Below, piece after piece: positions 8,216 to 16,669 of a stretch of DNA of 64,000 nucleotides. Position numbers and translations under genes: made by a program. The DNA is taken from contig NZ_LNRU01000016.1 in assembly GCF_001468225.1 (NCBI RefSeq), forward strand, positions 1 through 64,000, in the 5' to 3' direction. Position 1 is the first letter of the stretch; each line of letters opens with the position of its first letter. The stretch is from Sphingopyxis sp. H053. Its GTDB lineage: Bacteria; Pseudomonadota; Alphaproteobacteria; Sphingomonadales; Sphingomonadaceae. Below the pieces are notes generated by a model, which did no database searches, was not told where the DNA came from, and worked only from the letters and a program-made list of their open reading frames with translations.

Positions 8216-8982
8216 GGAGGCAAAAGCCAGAGCGACAGGCCGGGCGGCGGGTCGACAGGGGGGGCATCGGCGATGTGACGCACCGCGTCGGCGCGGGCGC
8301 GGTCGCGAATGGCGGCGGGCACGTCCGCCGGGTGGAAGATATGATCGGCCTCGCCGAGCAGGCGCGCGGCGCGGAGCGTGAGGTCGTCGGGATCGGCGCT
8401 TGCCAGGACGATGGTTTCGAGGCGCGATGGCTGGCTCGGGGTTTCGCTCGCCAGCCAGCGCTCGACCTTATCCGCCGCATCGGTGCCGAGCGGATCGAGC
8501 GCGCCGCCGCTCGCGAGCGCGGCATCGATTGCGCGGCGACGGTCGGCGGCGGCGGGCCAGCGCGCCTTCATCGCGCCGCGCGCGGCGTGGAGCGCCGCGG
8601 CGAGCGCGCCGAGGCGGGCGGGAAGCAAGGCTTCGATGCGCTGGCGGACGGCTTTTGCGAGGCCCGCCGATGCCCCGCCCGTCCCGATCGCGATCGTCAC
8701 CGGCGCGCGGTCGACGATCGCCGGGGTGGTGAAATCGCAAAGCGCGGGGCGGTCGACGACATTGACGAGAAGCCCGCGCGCGCGAAGCGCCTGCGCCGCG
8801 GCGCGTGCCGCGTCTTCATCGTCCAGCGCGACGAAAGCGATCGTCGCGCCTTCTTCCCACGCCGGCACGATCCGCCCGCCCGCGCGCACGATCAGCCGCG
8901 CCTTGGCATCGGCGGCTTCCCCCTTCCCGACCAGCACGACCGTGCGGCCGGACAAGTTCAGGAAGATGGGAAGCTGTTCCAT
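8212..8982 (-). CDS. Siroheme synthase-like protein: precorrin-2 dehydrogenase domain plus truncated methyltransferase end
   Basis: Residues 1-150 match the CysG/Met8 NAD-binding domain that oxidises precorrin-2 to sirohydrochlorin: MEQLPIFLNLSGRTVVLVGK at the start and VTIAIGTGGASAGLAKAVRQ in the middle. The usual GGGxVA loop is altered to VGKGEAADAK. From about residue 185, IVLASADPDDLTLRAARLLG looks like the first strand of the SAM-dependent uroporphyrinogen methyltransferase (normally GPGDPxLLTLRA), but the protein stops at 256, far short of that domain. It starts two bases after the lysA stop and overlaps the aminotransferase start. It may be a functional dehydrogenase with a vestigial tail. 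Confidence 0.8.
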   Translation of the reverse strand: MEQLPIFLNLSGRTVVLVGKGEAADAKARLIVRAGGRIVPAWEEGATIAFVALDDEDAARAAAQALRARGLLVNVVDRPALCDFTTPAIVDRAPVTIAIGTGGASAGLAKAVRQRIEALLPARLGALAAALHAARGAMKARWPAAADRRRAIDAALASGGALDPLGTDAADKVERWLASETPSQPSRLETIVLASADPDDLTLRAARLLGEADHIFHPADVPAAIRDRARADAVRHIADAPPVDPPPGLSLWLLPP

Positions 8983-8984
8983 CG

Positions 8985-10250
8985 TCAGTCGATCCAGTCG
9001 GGTACGCGCTCGGCGGCCATGATCGTGCCCGCCGTGATCCGGTCGGCGACAACGGCATAGCGGTCGCCGTCGACGAGCACCTCGGGAACGAGACTGCGGC
9101 TGTTGTAGGTCGACGCCATCGTCGCGCCATAAGCGCCCGCGCTGCAGAAGACCGCGAGATCACCCGCCTCGACCTTGTCGATCAGCCGGTCGCGCGCGAA
9201 GGTGTCGCCGGTTTCGCAGACCGGCCCAACGATCGACGCGGTCATCGTCTCGCCCGACGGCTTTACCGCGACGAAATCGTGCCAGGCGTCATAGAGCGCG
9301 GGCCTGGCAAGGTCGTTCATTGCCGCATCGACGATGACGAAGGGGTGCGTTGCGCCGGGTTTCACCCACAATGTCTCGGTCAGCAAAACCCCCGAATTGC
9401 CCGCGATCACGCGGCCGGGTTCGAACATCAGCGTGACGTCCCAATCGCGCGTTACGCGCGCGACCATCGCGCCATAGTCGGCGGGCGACGGCGGAATGAT
9501 ATTGTCGCCCGCCCGATATGGCACGCCAAGCCCGCCGCCGAGGTCGACATGGGTGATGCTGTGACCCGCGGCGCGCAGCTCGGCGACGAGTTCGCCCACG
9601 CGCTTGAACGCCGCCTCGAACGGGGCGAGGCTGGTGAGCTGGCTGCCGATATGGACCGCGATGCCGCGCAAGTTGAGCCCCGGCAGCGCCGACAGCCGGG
9701 CGAAGATTTCGGGCGCGACGTCGATCCCGACGCCGAACTTGTTATCGGCCTTGCCGGTCGAGATTTTGGCATGCGTGCCCGCGTCGACGTCGGGATTGAC
9801 GCGCAGCACCGCGGGCGCGGTCATTTCCTTTGCGAGCGCGATTTCGGCGAGTGCCACACCCTCGGGCTCGTGCTCGATGTTGAACTGGCCGATGCCGCGG
9901 TCGAGCCCCAGCGCCAGTTCGGCGCGCGTCTTGCCGACGCCCGAAAAGACGATGTCCTCGGCCGCCATGCCCGCCGCGAGCGCGCGTTCGAGCTCGCCGC
10001 CCGATACGACGTCGGCGCCATAGCCCTGCCGCGCGAGAACGCGCAGCACGCCGAGGTTGGGGTTGCTCTTGATCGCAAAAGCGAGATGCTTCCTCGGAAC
10101 ATCCTTCAGCCCGTCACGAAACGCCTGCGCATGACGTTCGAGCGTCGCGCGCGAATAGACATAGACGGGGGTGCCGATTTCCTCGGCAATGCGCGGCAGC
10201 GGAATATCCTCGGCGTGCATCACGCCGTCACGAAGTTCAAAATGATTCAT
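8985..10250 (-). CDS. lysA: Diaminopimelate decarboxylase
   Basis: This 421-residue enzyme is the last step of lysine synthesis (meso-diaminopimelate to lysine). It is a fold-type III PLP enzyme with the PLP lysine in AFAIKSNPNLGVLRVLA, GADVVSGGELERA, the glycine loop HVDLGGGLGVPY, EPGRVIAGNSGVLL, and CETGDTFARDR with the substrate-binding Cys/Glu. The length is normal. It heads the lysA-siroheme-aminotransferase run (gap of 2 bases, then a 4-base overlap). It is itself preceded by lptM across a 127-base spacer that holds an inverted repeat. Confidence 0.97.
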   Translation of the reverse strand: MNHFELRDGVMHAEDIPLPRIAEEIGTPVYVYSRATLERHAQAFRDGLKDVPRKHLAFAIKSNPNLGVLRVLARQGYGADVVSGGELERALAAGMAAEDIVFSGVGKTRAELALGLDRGIGQFNIEHEPEGVALAEIALAKEMTAPAVLRVNPDVDAGTHAKISTGKADNKFGVGIDVAPEIFARLSALPGLNLRGIAVHIGSQLTSLAPFEAAFKRVGELVAELRAAGHSITHVDLGGGLGVPYRAGDNIIPPSPADYGAMVARVTRDWDVTLMFEPGRVIAGNSGVLLTETLWVKPGATHPFVIVDAAMNDLARPALYDAWHDFVAVKPSGETMTASIVGPVCETGDTFARDRLIDKVEAGDLAVFCSAGAYGATMASTYNSRSLVPEVLVDGDRYAVVADRITAGTIMAAERVPDWID

Positions 10251-10275
10251 TGAAACAAATCCTGATTATCTTTTT

Positions 10276-10357
10276 CCGTTCGCATCGAGCGACGTCGAGA
10301 TGCCTCGAAGGGCAACGCCACGCTGATGGGTGTCTCGACTTCGCTCGACACGAACGG
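10276..10357. repeat. Intergenic inverted repeat (CGTTCG...TCGAG type)
   Basis: The left arm 10276-10304 begins CCGTTCGCATCGAGCGACG and the right arm 10328-10357 ends TCGCTCGACACGAACGG. They are imperfect mirror images. A second copy of the same type lies at 22941-23023. Both lie between genes of one strand. The element here occupies most of the lptM-lysA spacer and could form an mRNA hairpin that separates their expression. Confidence 0.75.
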
Positions 10358-10377
10358 GTAGGTATATTCGGTTTCAA

Positions 10378-10629
10378 TCAGCCCGGAGGCGGCAGATCGA
10401 AATCGTCGGGTTCGCGTTGTTCAGACCGTTTGAGAAGTTCGTCGCTGCGCGCGGGCCGGGCCTGCGCGTCAGGCGTCGTAAGCTCCTCCGTAGTCGGGGC
10501 GCGGGTCGCGCCGACGGGAATCACCGGTGCAGGCTGGCCTGCCACGGGCTTCAGATCTTCCTTGCTGCCGCACGCGCCGAGCAGCGCGATTGCAGCCATG
10601 CCAACAAGGATGAGGCGCTTAGTCGCCAT
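10378..10629 (-). CDS. lptM: Small lipoprotein, LptM (YifL)-like LPS translocon maturation factor
   Basis: This 83-residue lipoprotein starts [20 protein letters not shown]. The lipobox LLGAC places the acylated cysteine at residue 20. The mature part is short, proline-rich and disordered (GSKEDLKPVAGQPAPVIPVG ... REPDDFDLPPPG). LptM of E. coli helps the outer-membrane LPS translocon LptD/E mature. Small lipoproteins between argH and lysA in alphaproteobacteria are assigned to this family. Its ATG overlaps the argH stop by one base (TGATG). Assignment rests on position, lipobox and the short GxKGPL-like segment, so it is likely rather than certain. Confidence 0.8.
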   Translation of the reverse strand: MATKRLILVGMAAIALLGACGSKEDLKPVAGQPAPVIPVGATRAPTTEELTTPDAQARPARSDELLKRSEQREPDDFDLPPPG

Positions 10630-12032
10630 CAAATCGTTCCTTCGAGCGCCGCACGGGCCGCGGCGATGGCCTGCCTTACCCGTTCGGGCGCCGTCCCGCC
10701 ATAGCTCAAGCGGCTGGCGACCGACGCTTCGACGGTCAGCGCCGCGAGCACCTCGGGTGTCACCGCGGCATGGATCGCCGCGGCGTCGGTTTCGGGCAGC
10801 GCCGACAGTTCGACGCCGAGTTCCTCGGCGCGCTTGACGCACGAGCCGACGACATGATGCGCCTCGCGGAACGGCAGCCCGGCCTCGCGCACCAGCCAGT
10901 CGGCAAGGTCGGTCGCGGTCGAATAGCCCGATGCGGCGAGCGCGCGCATGCGGTCGGTGCGGAAGGTCAGCGTTTCGACCATGCCGGTCATCGCGGCGAG
11001 CGACAGCGCGAGCGCGTCGAAGGCGCCGAAGACAGTTTCCTTGTCGTCCTGCAAATCCTTCGAATAGGTGAGCGGCAAGCCCTTCACGATCACGGCGAGC
11101 CGCTGGAACGCACCGAGCAACAGGCCCGCGCGCCCGCGTACCAGTTCGGCGGCGTCGGGGTTGCGCTTTTGCGGCATGATCGAGCTGCCGGTCGACCAGG
11201 CGTCGGGCAGGCTGATGAAGCCGAAGGGCTGGCTCGCCCAGATCACGATTTCCTCGGCGAGACGCGACAGGTGGATCGCGGAAATCGATGCGGATGCACA
11301 GAATTCGAGCGCGAAGTCGCGGTCGGAGACGGCATCGATGCTGTTCGCCATCGGGCGGTCGAAGCCGAGCGCGGCGGCGGTGGCGTGGCGGTCGACCGGG
11401 AAGCCGGTTCCCGCGAGCGCGGCTGCGCCGAGCGGCGATTCGTTGAGGCGGCGGCGGGCATCGGCAAAGCGGCTGCGGTCGCGGCCGAACATCTCGACAT
11501 AAGCGAGCAGATGATGGCCGAGCGTTACCGGCTGCGCGACCTGCAGGTGCGTGAAGCCCGGCATGATGCTGCCCGCATGTTCGTCGGCGCGCGCGAGCAG
11601 CGCGGTCTGGATCGCCTGCAATCCCGCGTCGATGCGCTCGCAGGCGGTGCGCGTCCACAGGCGGAAATCGGTCGCGACCTGATCGTTGCGCGAACGCGCG
11701 GTGTGGAGCCGCCCGGCGGCTTCGCCGACGAGGTCCTTGAGCCGCGATTCGACGGTCATGTGGATGTCTTCGAGCGCGAGGTCGACGGGGACGCCGTTCG
11801 CGGCGAACTCGTCGGCGATCTGCGCAAGGCCGCGGTCGATCACAACGGCGTCGTCGGCGCCGATGATGCCCGCCGCACCGAGCATCGCGGCGTGCGCGCG
11901 GCTCGCGGCGATATCTTCTTCCCACAATCGCTTGTCGACGGGGATCGAGGCGTTAATCTCTTGCATGATCGCGGCGGGTCCGCCACCGAAGCGGCCGCCC
12001 CACATGCTGTTGCTATCCGGAGTATTCGCCAT
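10629..12032 (-). CDS. argH: Argininosuccinate lyase
   Basis: This enzyme catalyses the last step of arginine synthesis, cleaving argininosuccinate to arginine and fumarate. The fumarase/aspartase superfamily signature [20 protein letters not shown] is seen near residue 284, along with [16 protein letters not shown] and [20 protein letters not shown]. The 467-residue length is usual. The start at 12032 was chosen. An internal ATG at 12005 ([10 protein letters not shown], the usual N-terminal motif) is a plausible alternative and would remove most of the overlap with the divergent thioredoxin gene. The gene is coupled to lptM downstream. Confidence 0.97.
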   Translation of the reverse strand: MANTPDSNSMWGGRFGGGPAAIMQEINASIPVDKRLWEEDIAASRAHAAMLGAAGIIGADDAVVIDRGLAQIADEFAANGVPVDLALEDIHMTVESRLKDLVGEAAGRLHTARSRNDQVATDFRLWTRTACERIDAGLQAIQTALLARADEHAGSIMPGFTHLQVAQPVTLGHHLLAYVEMFGRDRSRFADARRRLNESPLGAAALAGTGFPVDRHATAAALGFDRPMANSIDAVSDRDFALEFCASASISAIHLSRLAEEIVIWASQPFGFISLPDAWSTGSSIMPQKRNPDAAELVRGRAGLLLGAFQRLAVIVKGLPLTYSKDLQDDKETVFGAFDALALSLAAMTGMVETLTFRTDRMRALAASGYSTATDLADWLVREAGLPFREAHHVVGSCVKRAEELGVELSALPETDAAAIHAAVTPEVLAALTVEASVASRLSYGGTAPERVRQAIAAARAALEGTI

Positions 12033-12627
12033 CCGCCGCGTCCCAAATCCGTCCCTTGCGATCCTCGCCGTGCTTCTGGCCGGATCAATCGCCGGCTGCG
12101 ATAGGGAAAAGCAGCCGGACGGGCAAGCCGGGCAAGGCCAAGCAAATGTTTCGGCGGGCCAAGCGAAGGGGCCCGGGCAGTTCGAGTATATTGTCGATCG
12201 CAGTCACAAGGGCGCGCTCGCGCCCACGGTCGGCTTTCGTGGCCCCGACGACGCGCCGGTGACGCTCGCGTCGTTTCGCGGGAAGCCGCTGCTCGTCAAC
12301 CTGTGGGCGACCTGGTGCGCGCCCTGCGTCGCCGAAATGCCGACGCTCGATGCGCTCGCGGCGCAAAGCGCCGAACGGATGACGGTGATTGCCGTCGCGC
12401 AGGATTTGCAGGGGGCGGAAATTGTCGACCCATGGTTCCAGAAGGCGGGACTGAAAGCGCTCCAACCCTATATCGACCCGCAGAACGGCCTGCTCGACGC
12501 GGCGAACAGCGCTTTGCCGACGAGCATCTATTATGACGCCGACGGGCGCGAGGTCTGGCGCGTCGTGGGCGCCATCGACTGGCAGGGCAAGGAGGCGAAG
12601 GCGCTGCTGGCCGAAGCCAAGTCGTGA
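12004..12627 (+). CDS. TlpA/ResA-like thioredoxin lipoprotein
   Basis: This 207-residue cell-envelope thioredoxin has a probable lipoprotein signal ([15 protein letters not shown], Cys about residue 32) and then a Gln/Gly-rich linker. The thioredoxin core carries [19 protein letters not shown] with the redox CxxC, and the cis-proline region [17 protein letters not shown]. Such proteins reduce disulfides for cytochrome c or other envelope proteins. The chosen ATG lies inside the 5' end of argH on the opposite strand, giving a 29-base divergent overlap. A later GTG at 12070 would be too short for a signal peptide. The gene ends just before a hairpin terminator. Confidence 0.88.
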   Translation: MLLLSGVFAIRRVPNPSLAILAVLLAGSIAGCDREKQPDGQAGQGQANVSAGQAKGPGQFEYIVDRSHKGALAPTVGFRGPDDAPVTLASFRGKPLLVNLWATWCAPCVAEMPTLDALAAQSAERMTVIAVAQDLQGAEIVDPWFQKAGLKALQPYIDPQNGLLDAANSALPTSIYYDADGREVWRVVGAIDWQGKEAKALLAEAKS

Positions 12628-12634
12628 CACAAGA

Positions 12635-12664
12635 AAGGGCGGGTGCCCCATGACACCCGCCCTT
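12635..12664. terminator. Bidirectional hairpin terminator
   Basis: AAGGGCGGGTG (12635-12645) pairs perfectly with CACCCGCCCTT (12654-12664) around an 8-base loop. It lies between the convergent thioredoxin gene and the small exported protein gene. The A-rich and T-poor flanks make it a modest terminator, probably serving both strands. Confidence 0.75.
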
Positions 12665-12705
12665 CCCTGCGACCCAGAGCAAGGCTCCGGGGAACTCGAC
12701 AGGAT

Positions 12706-13044
12706 TTATCCGCCGACGGTCACGCGGCCGGTGCGATAGCCCTTCTCGCGCATTTCCTTGACATAGTCCTTGTCGGCATCGACCACCTCGGTCTGCCATT
12801 CATCCCACGCGTCCCAGCGGTCCTCGCGGTCGGTCGAATGACGAAGGTCGCTGGTCAGCTCCTTCTCCGCCTCAAGAATATCGGCTTTGTAATTATACCA
12901 TTGCTGGTTGACGATGCCCGCGATCGGCGAGGTGCGGATTTGCGGCGCCTCGAATCCCGGCGGCATTGAGCCATAGGGAACGGCAGCGACCGCGGCCGTG
13001 GCGGGGAGAGCCACGAGAACAGCGAGGGTGGTCCATTTTTTCAT
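12706..13044 (-). CDS. Small exported protein of unknown function
   Basis: This 112-residue protein has a Sec signal, MKKWTTLAVLVALPATAAVA. The mature domain is aromatic and charged (NQQWYNYKADILEAEKELTS, DREDRWDAWDEWQTEVVDAD) and probably helical. There are no cysteines and no recognised domain. AGGAGA lies nine bases before the ATG, which decides the start at MKKW over an earlier in-frame ATG. It lies downstream of gpsA on the same strand, 112 bases away. Confidence 0.75.
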   Translation of the reverse strand: MKKWTTLAVLVALPATAAVAAVPYGSMPPGFEAPQIRTSPIAGIVNQQWYNYKADILEAEKELTSDLRHSTDREDRWDAWDEWQTEVVDADKDYVKEMREKGYRTGRVTVGG

Positions 13045-13156
13045 CGTCCATCTCCTGATTGCCCGCCCGTTCGGGGCGGTCAGGGGAGTCAACGAAACAG
13101 ATCGCGCTTTTCTTCCCGGCTGAACGCCGAAATGGCACGGGTCGCGGTGGAAACGC

Positions 13157-14158
13157 TCATCCGGGGTGCGCTTCGTCGCCGACGGCGGAGCGAAGCAGAC
13201 CCCGAAACACGTCCTGTGCGCTGCGTTTTCCCTGCGTCACATCGAACACATCGCGCGCGATCGGCATGTCGAGGCCATGTTTTTCGGCCAGCGCGATCAC
13301 CGTCGGCGCGCTCTTCACCCCCTCGGCGACCATGTTCATGCCCGCGATAATCTCCTCGATCGGGCGTCCCTTGCCGAGTTCGACCCCGACATGGCGGTTG
13401 CGCGACAAGGGGCTGGTGCAGGTCGCGATCAGATCGCCCATGCCGGTGAGGCCGGCAAAGGTTTCGGCCCGCCCGCCCATCGCGACGCCAAGCCGGGTAA
13501 TCTCCGAAAGCCCGCGTGTCATCAGCGCGGAGCGGGTGTTGTCCCCCGCACCGAGCCCGTCACCCATCCCGACCGCGATCGCGATGATATTCTTGAGTAC
13601 CCCGCCGAGCTCGCAGCCGAGCAGGTCGGTGTTGGTGTAGACGCGGAACAGCCCCGAATGGAACACGGGTTGCAGCGCGCGCACGACGATCTCGTCCTCC
13701 ATCGACAAGACGCTCGCCGCAGCCTGCCCCGTCATGATCTCGCGCGCGAGATTGGGCCCGGTGAGCACGCCGACGGGATGGCCGGGCAGCACTTCCTCGA
13801 TCAGTTCGGTCATCCGCTTGCCGGAGGAAAGCTCGAGCCCCTTGGTGAGGCTGATGACCGGCACCCATGGACGAAGATGAGTCTTCGCTTCCTCGAGCAC
13901 CGCGCGGAAGCTGTGCGAGGGCACCCCCATCACGAGCACGTCGGCGCCAGCCACAACTTCGGCCATGTCGTTCGTGGCGCGGAGGACCGGCGGCAGCGCG
14001 ATACCGGGCAGATATTTGCGGTTCTCGTGATGCGTGTTGATATCCTCCACGGTCTCGGCGTCGCGCGCCCACAGCGTGATCGGCGCATTGCGCGACACCA
14101 CCGAGGCGACCGTCGTCCCCCAACTGCCCCCGCCGAGCAGCCCCACCTTCAACCGCAT
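13157..14158 (-). CDS. gpsA: Glycerol-3-phosphate dehydrogenase [NAD(P)+]
   Basis: GpsA makes sn-glycerol-3-phosphate from dihydroxyacetone phosphate for phospholipid and neutral-lipid synthesis. The 333-residue protein begins MRLKVGLLGGGSWGTTVAS (Rossmann loop). It contains VISLTKGLE, LTGPNLAREI, the catalytic lysine region GCELGGVLKNIIAIAVGMGDG and NTRSALMTRGLSEITRLG. GAGAGG lies just upstream of the chosen ATG; an ATG 51 bases further upstream gives a non-homologous extension. It complements GlpD (28957-30507), which works in the opposite direction. Confidence 0.97.
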   Translation of the reverse strand: MRLKVGLLGGGSWGTTVASVVSRNAPITLWARDAETVEDINTHHENRKYLPGIALPPVLRATNDMAEVVAGADVLVMGVPSHSFRAVLEEAKTHLRPWVPVISLTKGLELSSGKRMTELIEEVLPGHPVGVLTGPNLAREIMTGQAAASVLSMEDEIVVRALQPVFHSGLFRVYTNTDLLGCELGGVLKNIIAIAVGMGDGLGAGDNTRSALMTRGLSEITRLGVAMGGRAETFAGLTGMGDLIATCTSPLSRNRHVGVELGKGRPIEEIIAGMNMVAEGVKSAPTVIALAEKHGLDMPIARDVFDVTQGKRSAQDVFRGLLRSAVGDEAHPG

Positions 14159-14229
14159 TGGCCTCTCCCTGTTTCGGGAGAGACTGGCGCCGGAACGACA
14201 GGTTGGCAAGCGAGCGCTTCATCCTTGTT

Positions 14230-14305
14230 CGTCATGCCGGACTTGATCCGGCATCCACGGCTGCTCCGGCGGTCATGGACCCCGGATCAAGTCCGGGGTG
14301 ACGAC
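14230..14305. repeat. Intergenic inverted repeat (GATCCGG type)
   Basis: The left arm 14230-14260 contains GCCGGACTTGATCCGGCATC and the right arm 14274-14305 contains CCCCGGATCAAGTCCGGGG. Each arm is itself palindromic around TTGATC/GATCAA. It is the same type as 81-142. It lies between gpsA and the hydrolase gene, on the same strand as both. Confidence 0.75.
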
Positions 14306-14308
14306 TGA

Positions 14309-15244
14309 TTATGGAAGCTTGGCAAGAAAGCCCTTCATCACCGCGGCGGTCGCCTTCGGATCCTCGATCATCGGGACATGGCCGACATGGTCGAAGATAT
14401 GCGAGACGCTGCCGGCGATGCCCGCTTCGAGTACGGGAACGCAGCTGACGTCGAGCAGTTGGTCGTGGCGCCCCCAGATGATCAGCGTCGGCGCCTTCAC
14501 CTCGCCGAGCCGGTCGTTGAGCGGATGGTCGCGGCCCTCGGTCGCGATCACCCAGAAGATCGTGTCGAGCTGGTCGCGATATTTGAGCGCGTCGGCATAA
14601 AGGACCGGCTTCAAACGCGACGGGATATAGGGCGGCTTGTGGACCACCATCGCCACCAGCCGGTCGGCATCCTCAAGGCCAGCAAGGACGAGCGGGTTGT
14701 AGTCCTCGCTCGCCGCCAGTTTTTGAAGCGCGCTCTCATTCGCGCCATTGACCCCGGCATTGTCGAGCAGGGTCAGGCTGGCGAGCGCGTCCGGATAGTC
14801 GATCGCGTAGCGCAGCGCGATCCAGCCGCCCATGCTGTTGCCGGCGACGTGCGGGCGCTGGAGCCCGAGCGTGTCGGCAAATGCCTTGAGCCGCGCGGTT
14901 TGCGCCTGGAGGTCATAGGCGAGGTCGGGATTGCGCTCATTCTCGCCAAACCCCGGCAGGTCGGGCGCGATGACATGGTAATCGCGCGTGAGGTACGGCG
15001 CGATCATCGACCAATTATCCTTGTCACCGGCAAAGCCGTGGACGAGGAGGAGGAGCGGCTTCGACGGGTCGCCGCCCTCGAGATATGGCCAGATGCGGCC
15101 GTCGACGGCAACGCTCTTCTGCACCATTCCGCCGCGGCGGCGGAGCAAGGCGCGCCCGAGCGCGACGAGGCGGCCGGGAAAGATGAAATACATCAGCGCG
15201 AGCGCGATCAGCGGCGCGAAGATCAGCACGAGGAGGATTCTCAT
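14309..15244 (-). CDS. Membrane-anchored alpha/beta hydrolase
   Basis: This 311-residue protein opens with a hydrophobic anchor (MRILLVLIFAPLIALALMYF). The alpha/beta hydrolase fold follows: oxyanion region LLLVHGFAGDKDNWSMIAPY, nucleophile elbow VAGNSMGGWIALRYA, the acid in LIIWGRHDQLLDV and the histidine in HVGHVPMIEDP. It is similar in layout to lipases and haloalkane dehalogenase-like hydrolases; the substrate is not predictable. It lies 17 bases downstream of the exported protein gene on the same strand. Confidence 0.88.
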   Translation of the reverse strand: MRILLVLIFAPLIALALMYFIFPGRLVALGRALLRRRGGMVQKSVAVDGRIWPYLEGGDPSKPLLLLVHGFAGDKDNWSMIAPYLTRDYHVIAPDLPGFGENERNPDLAYDLQAQTARLKAFADTLGLQRPHVAGNSMGGWIALRYAIDYPDALASLTLLDNAGVNGANESALQKLAASEDYNPLVLAGLEDADRLVAMVVHKPPYIPSRLKPVLYADALKYRDQLDTIFWVIATEGRDHPLNDRLGEVKAPTLIIWGRHDQLLDVSCVPVLEAGIAGSVSHIFDHVGHVPMIEDPKATAAVMKGFLAKLP

Positions 15245-15261
15245 GGCCGTGATCCTGCCAT

Positions 15262-16530
15262 TTATTCCGTCAGTGTCGACCCCTGCGACGCCGCAAGCAC
15301 CGCCTTGTTATCCTCCGACGCCGCGACGGCGGGCACGCTCCTGGCGACGGGCGCGGGAACGGTGTCGGTCACGCCCGGGAAATCCATGCGCGTCATCACC
15401 TGTCCGGCGCAGCTATAGGTCGCAAGATTTTCGATTCTGGCTTCGGCCATCCGCGCAGCCACATCGGGCTGGAAACCCGCCATGGCGGCCTTGGCCTCGT
15501 TGAAATTGCGCGCATAGCCCATGCCGGTATGCCGGCGGCCCGTTGCAAGCGCAGCGTCCAAGAAGGGCGTCGCGTCGGCGAGATACGCATATTCGCCCGC
15601 CTTCACCTCGAAAGCCGGCGCGCCAAAGCAGTTTGTCGTGTTCGGCGGAACCATGCCCACCGCATCGGTTTGCAATACATACCAGCCGGGCGTCAGCTTC
15701 ACGACTTGCAATTCATAAGCCGCCTTCTTGTCCTTGCTGACAAATTCGCTGGCATAGGTCGTGCGATCGCCCTTTTTCTTCCAGTCGCGGGGCTGATAGA
15801 AAAGGTCCCCATTTTCTCGATCGAAGCGACGGATCTGAACGCGACCCGAGCGTCCCGCACTTCCGGCATCGTTGCGCCGGAATGCAACGACCAGACCGCC
15901 TTCATTTTCCCCGAGCGCAAATGGGGCTGCGGGGTCGACTTTCTTGCCCAGAAACAACGACGCCGGGCCGGCAAGCGCGCCGTTCATGTTCAGCCTGTCA
16001 TCGGCCACCGGGGTGAAGCTTGTCATTTCGGTGATGGTGCCGTCGACCGTCTGGGCACCGACGACGGTCTCGAAATAGCTTTGCCGTTCGGCGTCGGACA
16101 TGGCGGCGACCTTCGCCGATTGCGCCGCAGGCAGCTCGACCAGGCGCCACCCTTTGATCAGCAAGCAGTTCCGCCGGTTGGTCCGGCGCATCTGGCCCTC
16201 GACGATCGCGGCGCCGATGGCCGCGCCGATCCCGCCTCCGATACCCGCCGCAAGCGGTGAGATCGCTGGATTATACATCGCCGGATTATAGATCGGAACC
16301 GATCCGGCTGGTGTCTGAGACCCGCGCGCGATCAACCGGCAGCTTTGCCAATCGGCATCATATTCCGCCCGGCTGGCGCCGGGCTTGTTGTAAAAGCGAC
16401 TGTCCTTGAGATCGCGCGCCGCATCTTCGGCTATCTCCTCGGGCGTGTCCGCGTTGGTCTCCGCCGCACGCGCCGCGACCGGCTGCGCGAACAGCGCGCC
16501 AGCCATCAAAAGCCATATCGCCTTTTCCAT
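15262..16530 (-). CDS. Exported protein of unknown function with glycine-zipper segment
   Basis: This 422-residue protein has a Sec signal (MEKAIWLLMAGALFAQPVAA, cut after ARA). A glycine/alanine zipper-like stretch (AAGIGGGIGAAIGAAIVEG, about residues 95-113) could insert into a membrane. A mixed beta region follows with a few cysteines. No catalytic motif or known domain was recognised. It lies upstream of the alpha/beta hydrolase in a probable two-gene unit. Confidence 0.75.
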   Translation of the reverse strand: MEKAIWLLMAGALFAQPVAARAAETNADTPEEIAEDAARDLKDSRFYNKPGASRAEYDADWQSCRLIARGSQTPAGSVPIYNPAMYNPAISPLAAGIGGGIGAAIGAAIVEGQMRRTNRRNCLLIKGWRLVELPAAQSAKVAAMSDAERQSYFETVVGAQTVDGTITEMTSFTPVADDRLNMNGALAGPASLFLGKKVDPAAPFALGENEGGLVVAFRRNDAGSAGRSGRVQIRRFDRENGDLFYQPRDWKKKGDRTTYASEFVSKDKKAAYELQVVKLTPGWYVLQTDAVGMVPPNTTNCFGAPAFEVKAGEYAYLADATPFLDAALATGRRHTGMGYARNFNEAKAAMAGFQPDVAARMAEARIENLATYSCAGQVMTRMDFPGVTDTVPAPVARSVPAVAASEDNKAVLAASQGSTLTE

Positions 16531-16669
16531 ATCCCCCCCAATATTCCCCCGAGCCGAAGCTCACGCCTTTTGTGATGGGATCGGTGAGCGTGGTCAATCG
16601 GTTTAATCGGCGGCGGCTATGCGGCCCGGTCACCCTTGCCGTCCGTCCTGCTCGGGCCTGCCCCACCCT

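Noticed and set aside
13059-13640. Plus-strand frame opposite gpsA
   Set aside because: Shadow of gpsA; no domain or ribosome binding site.
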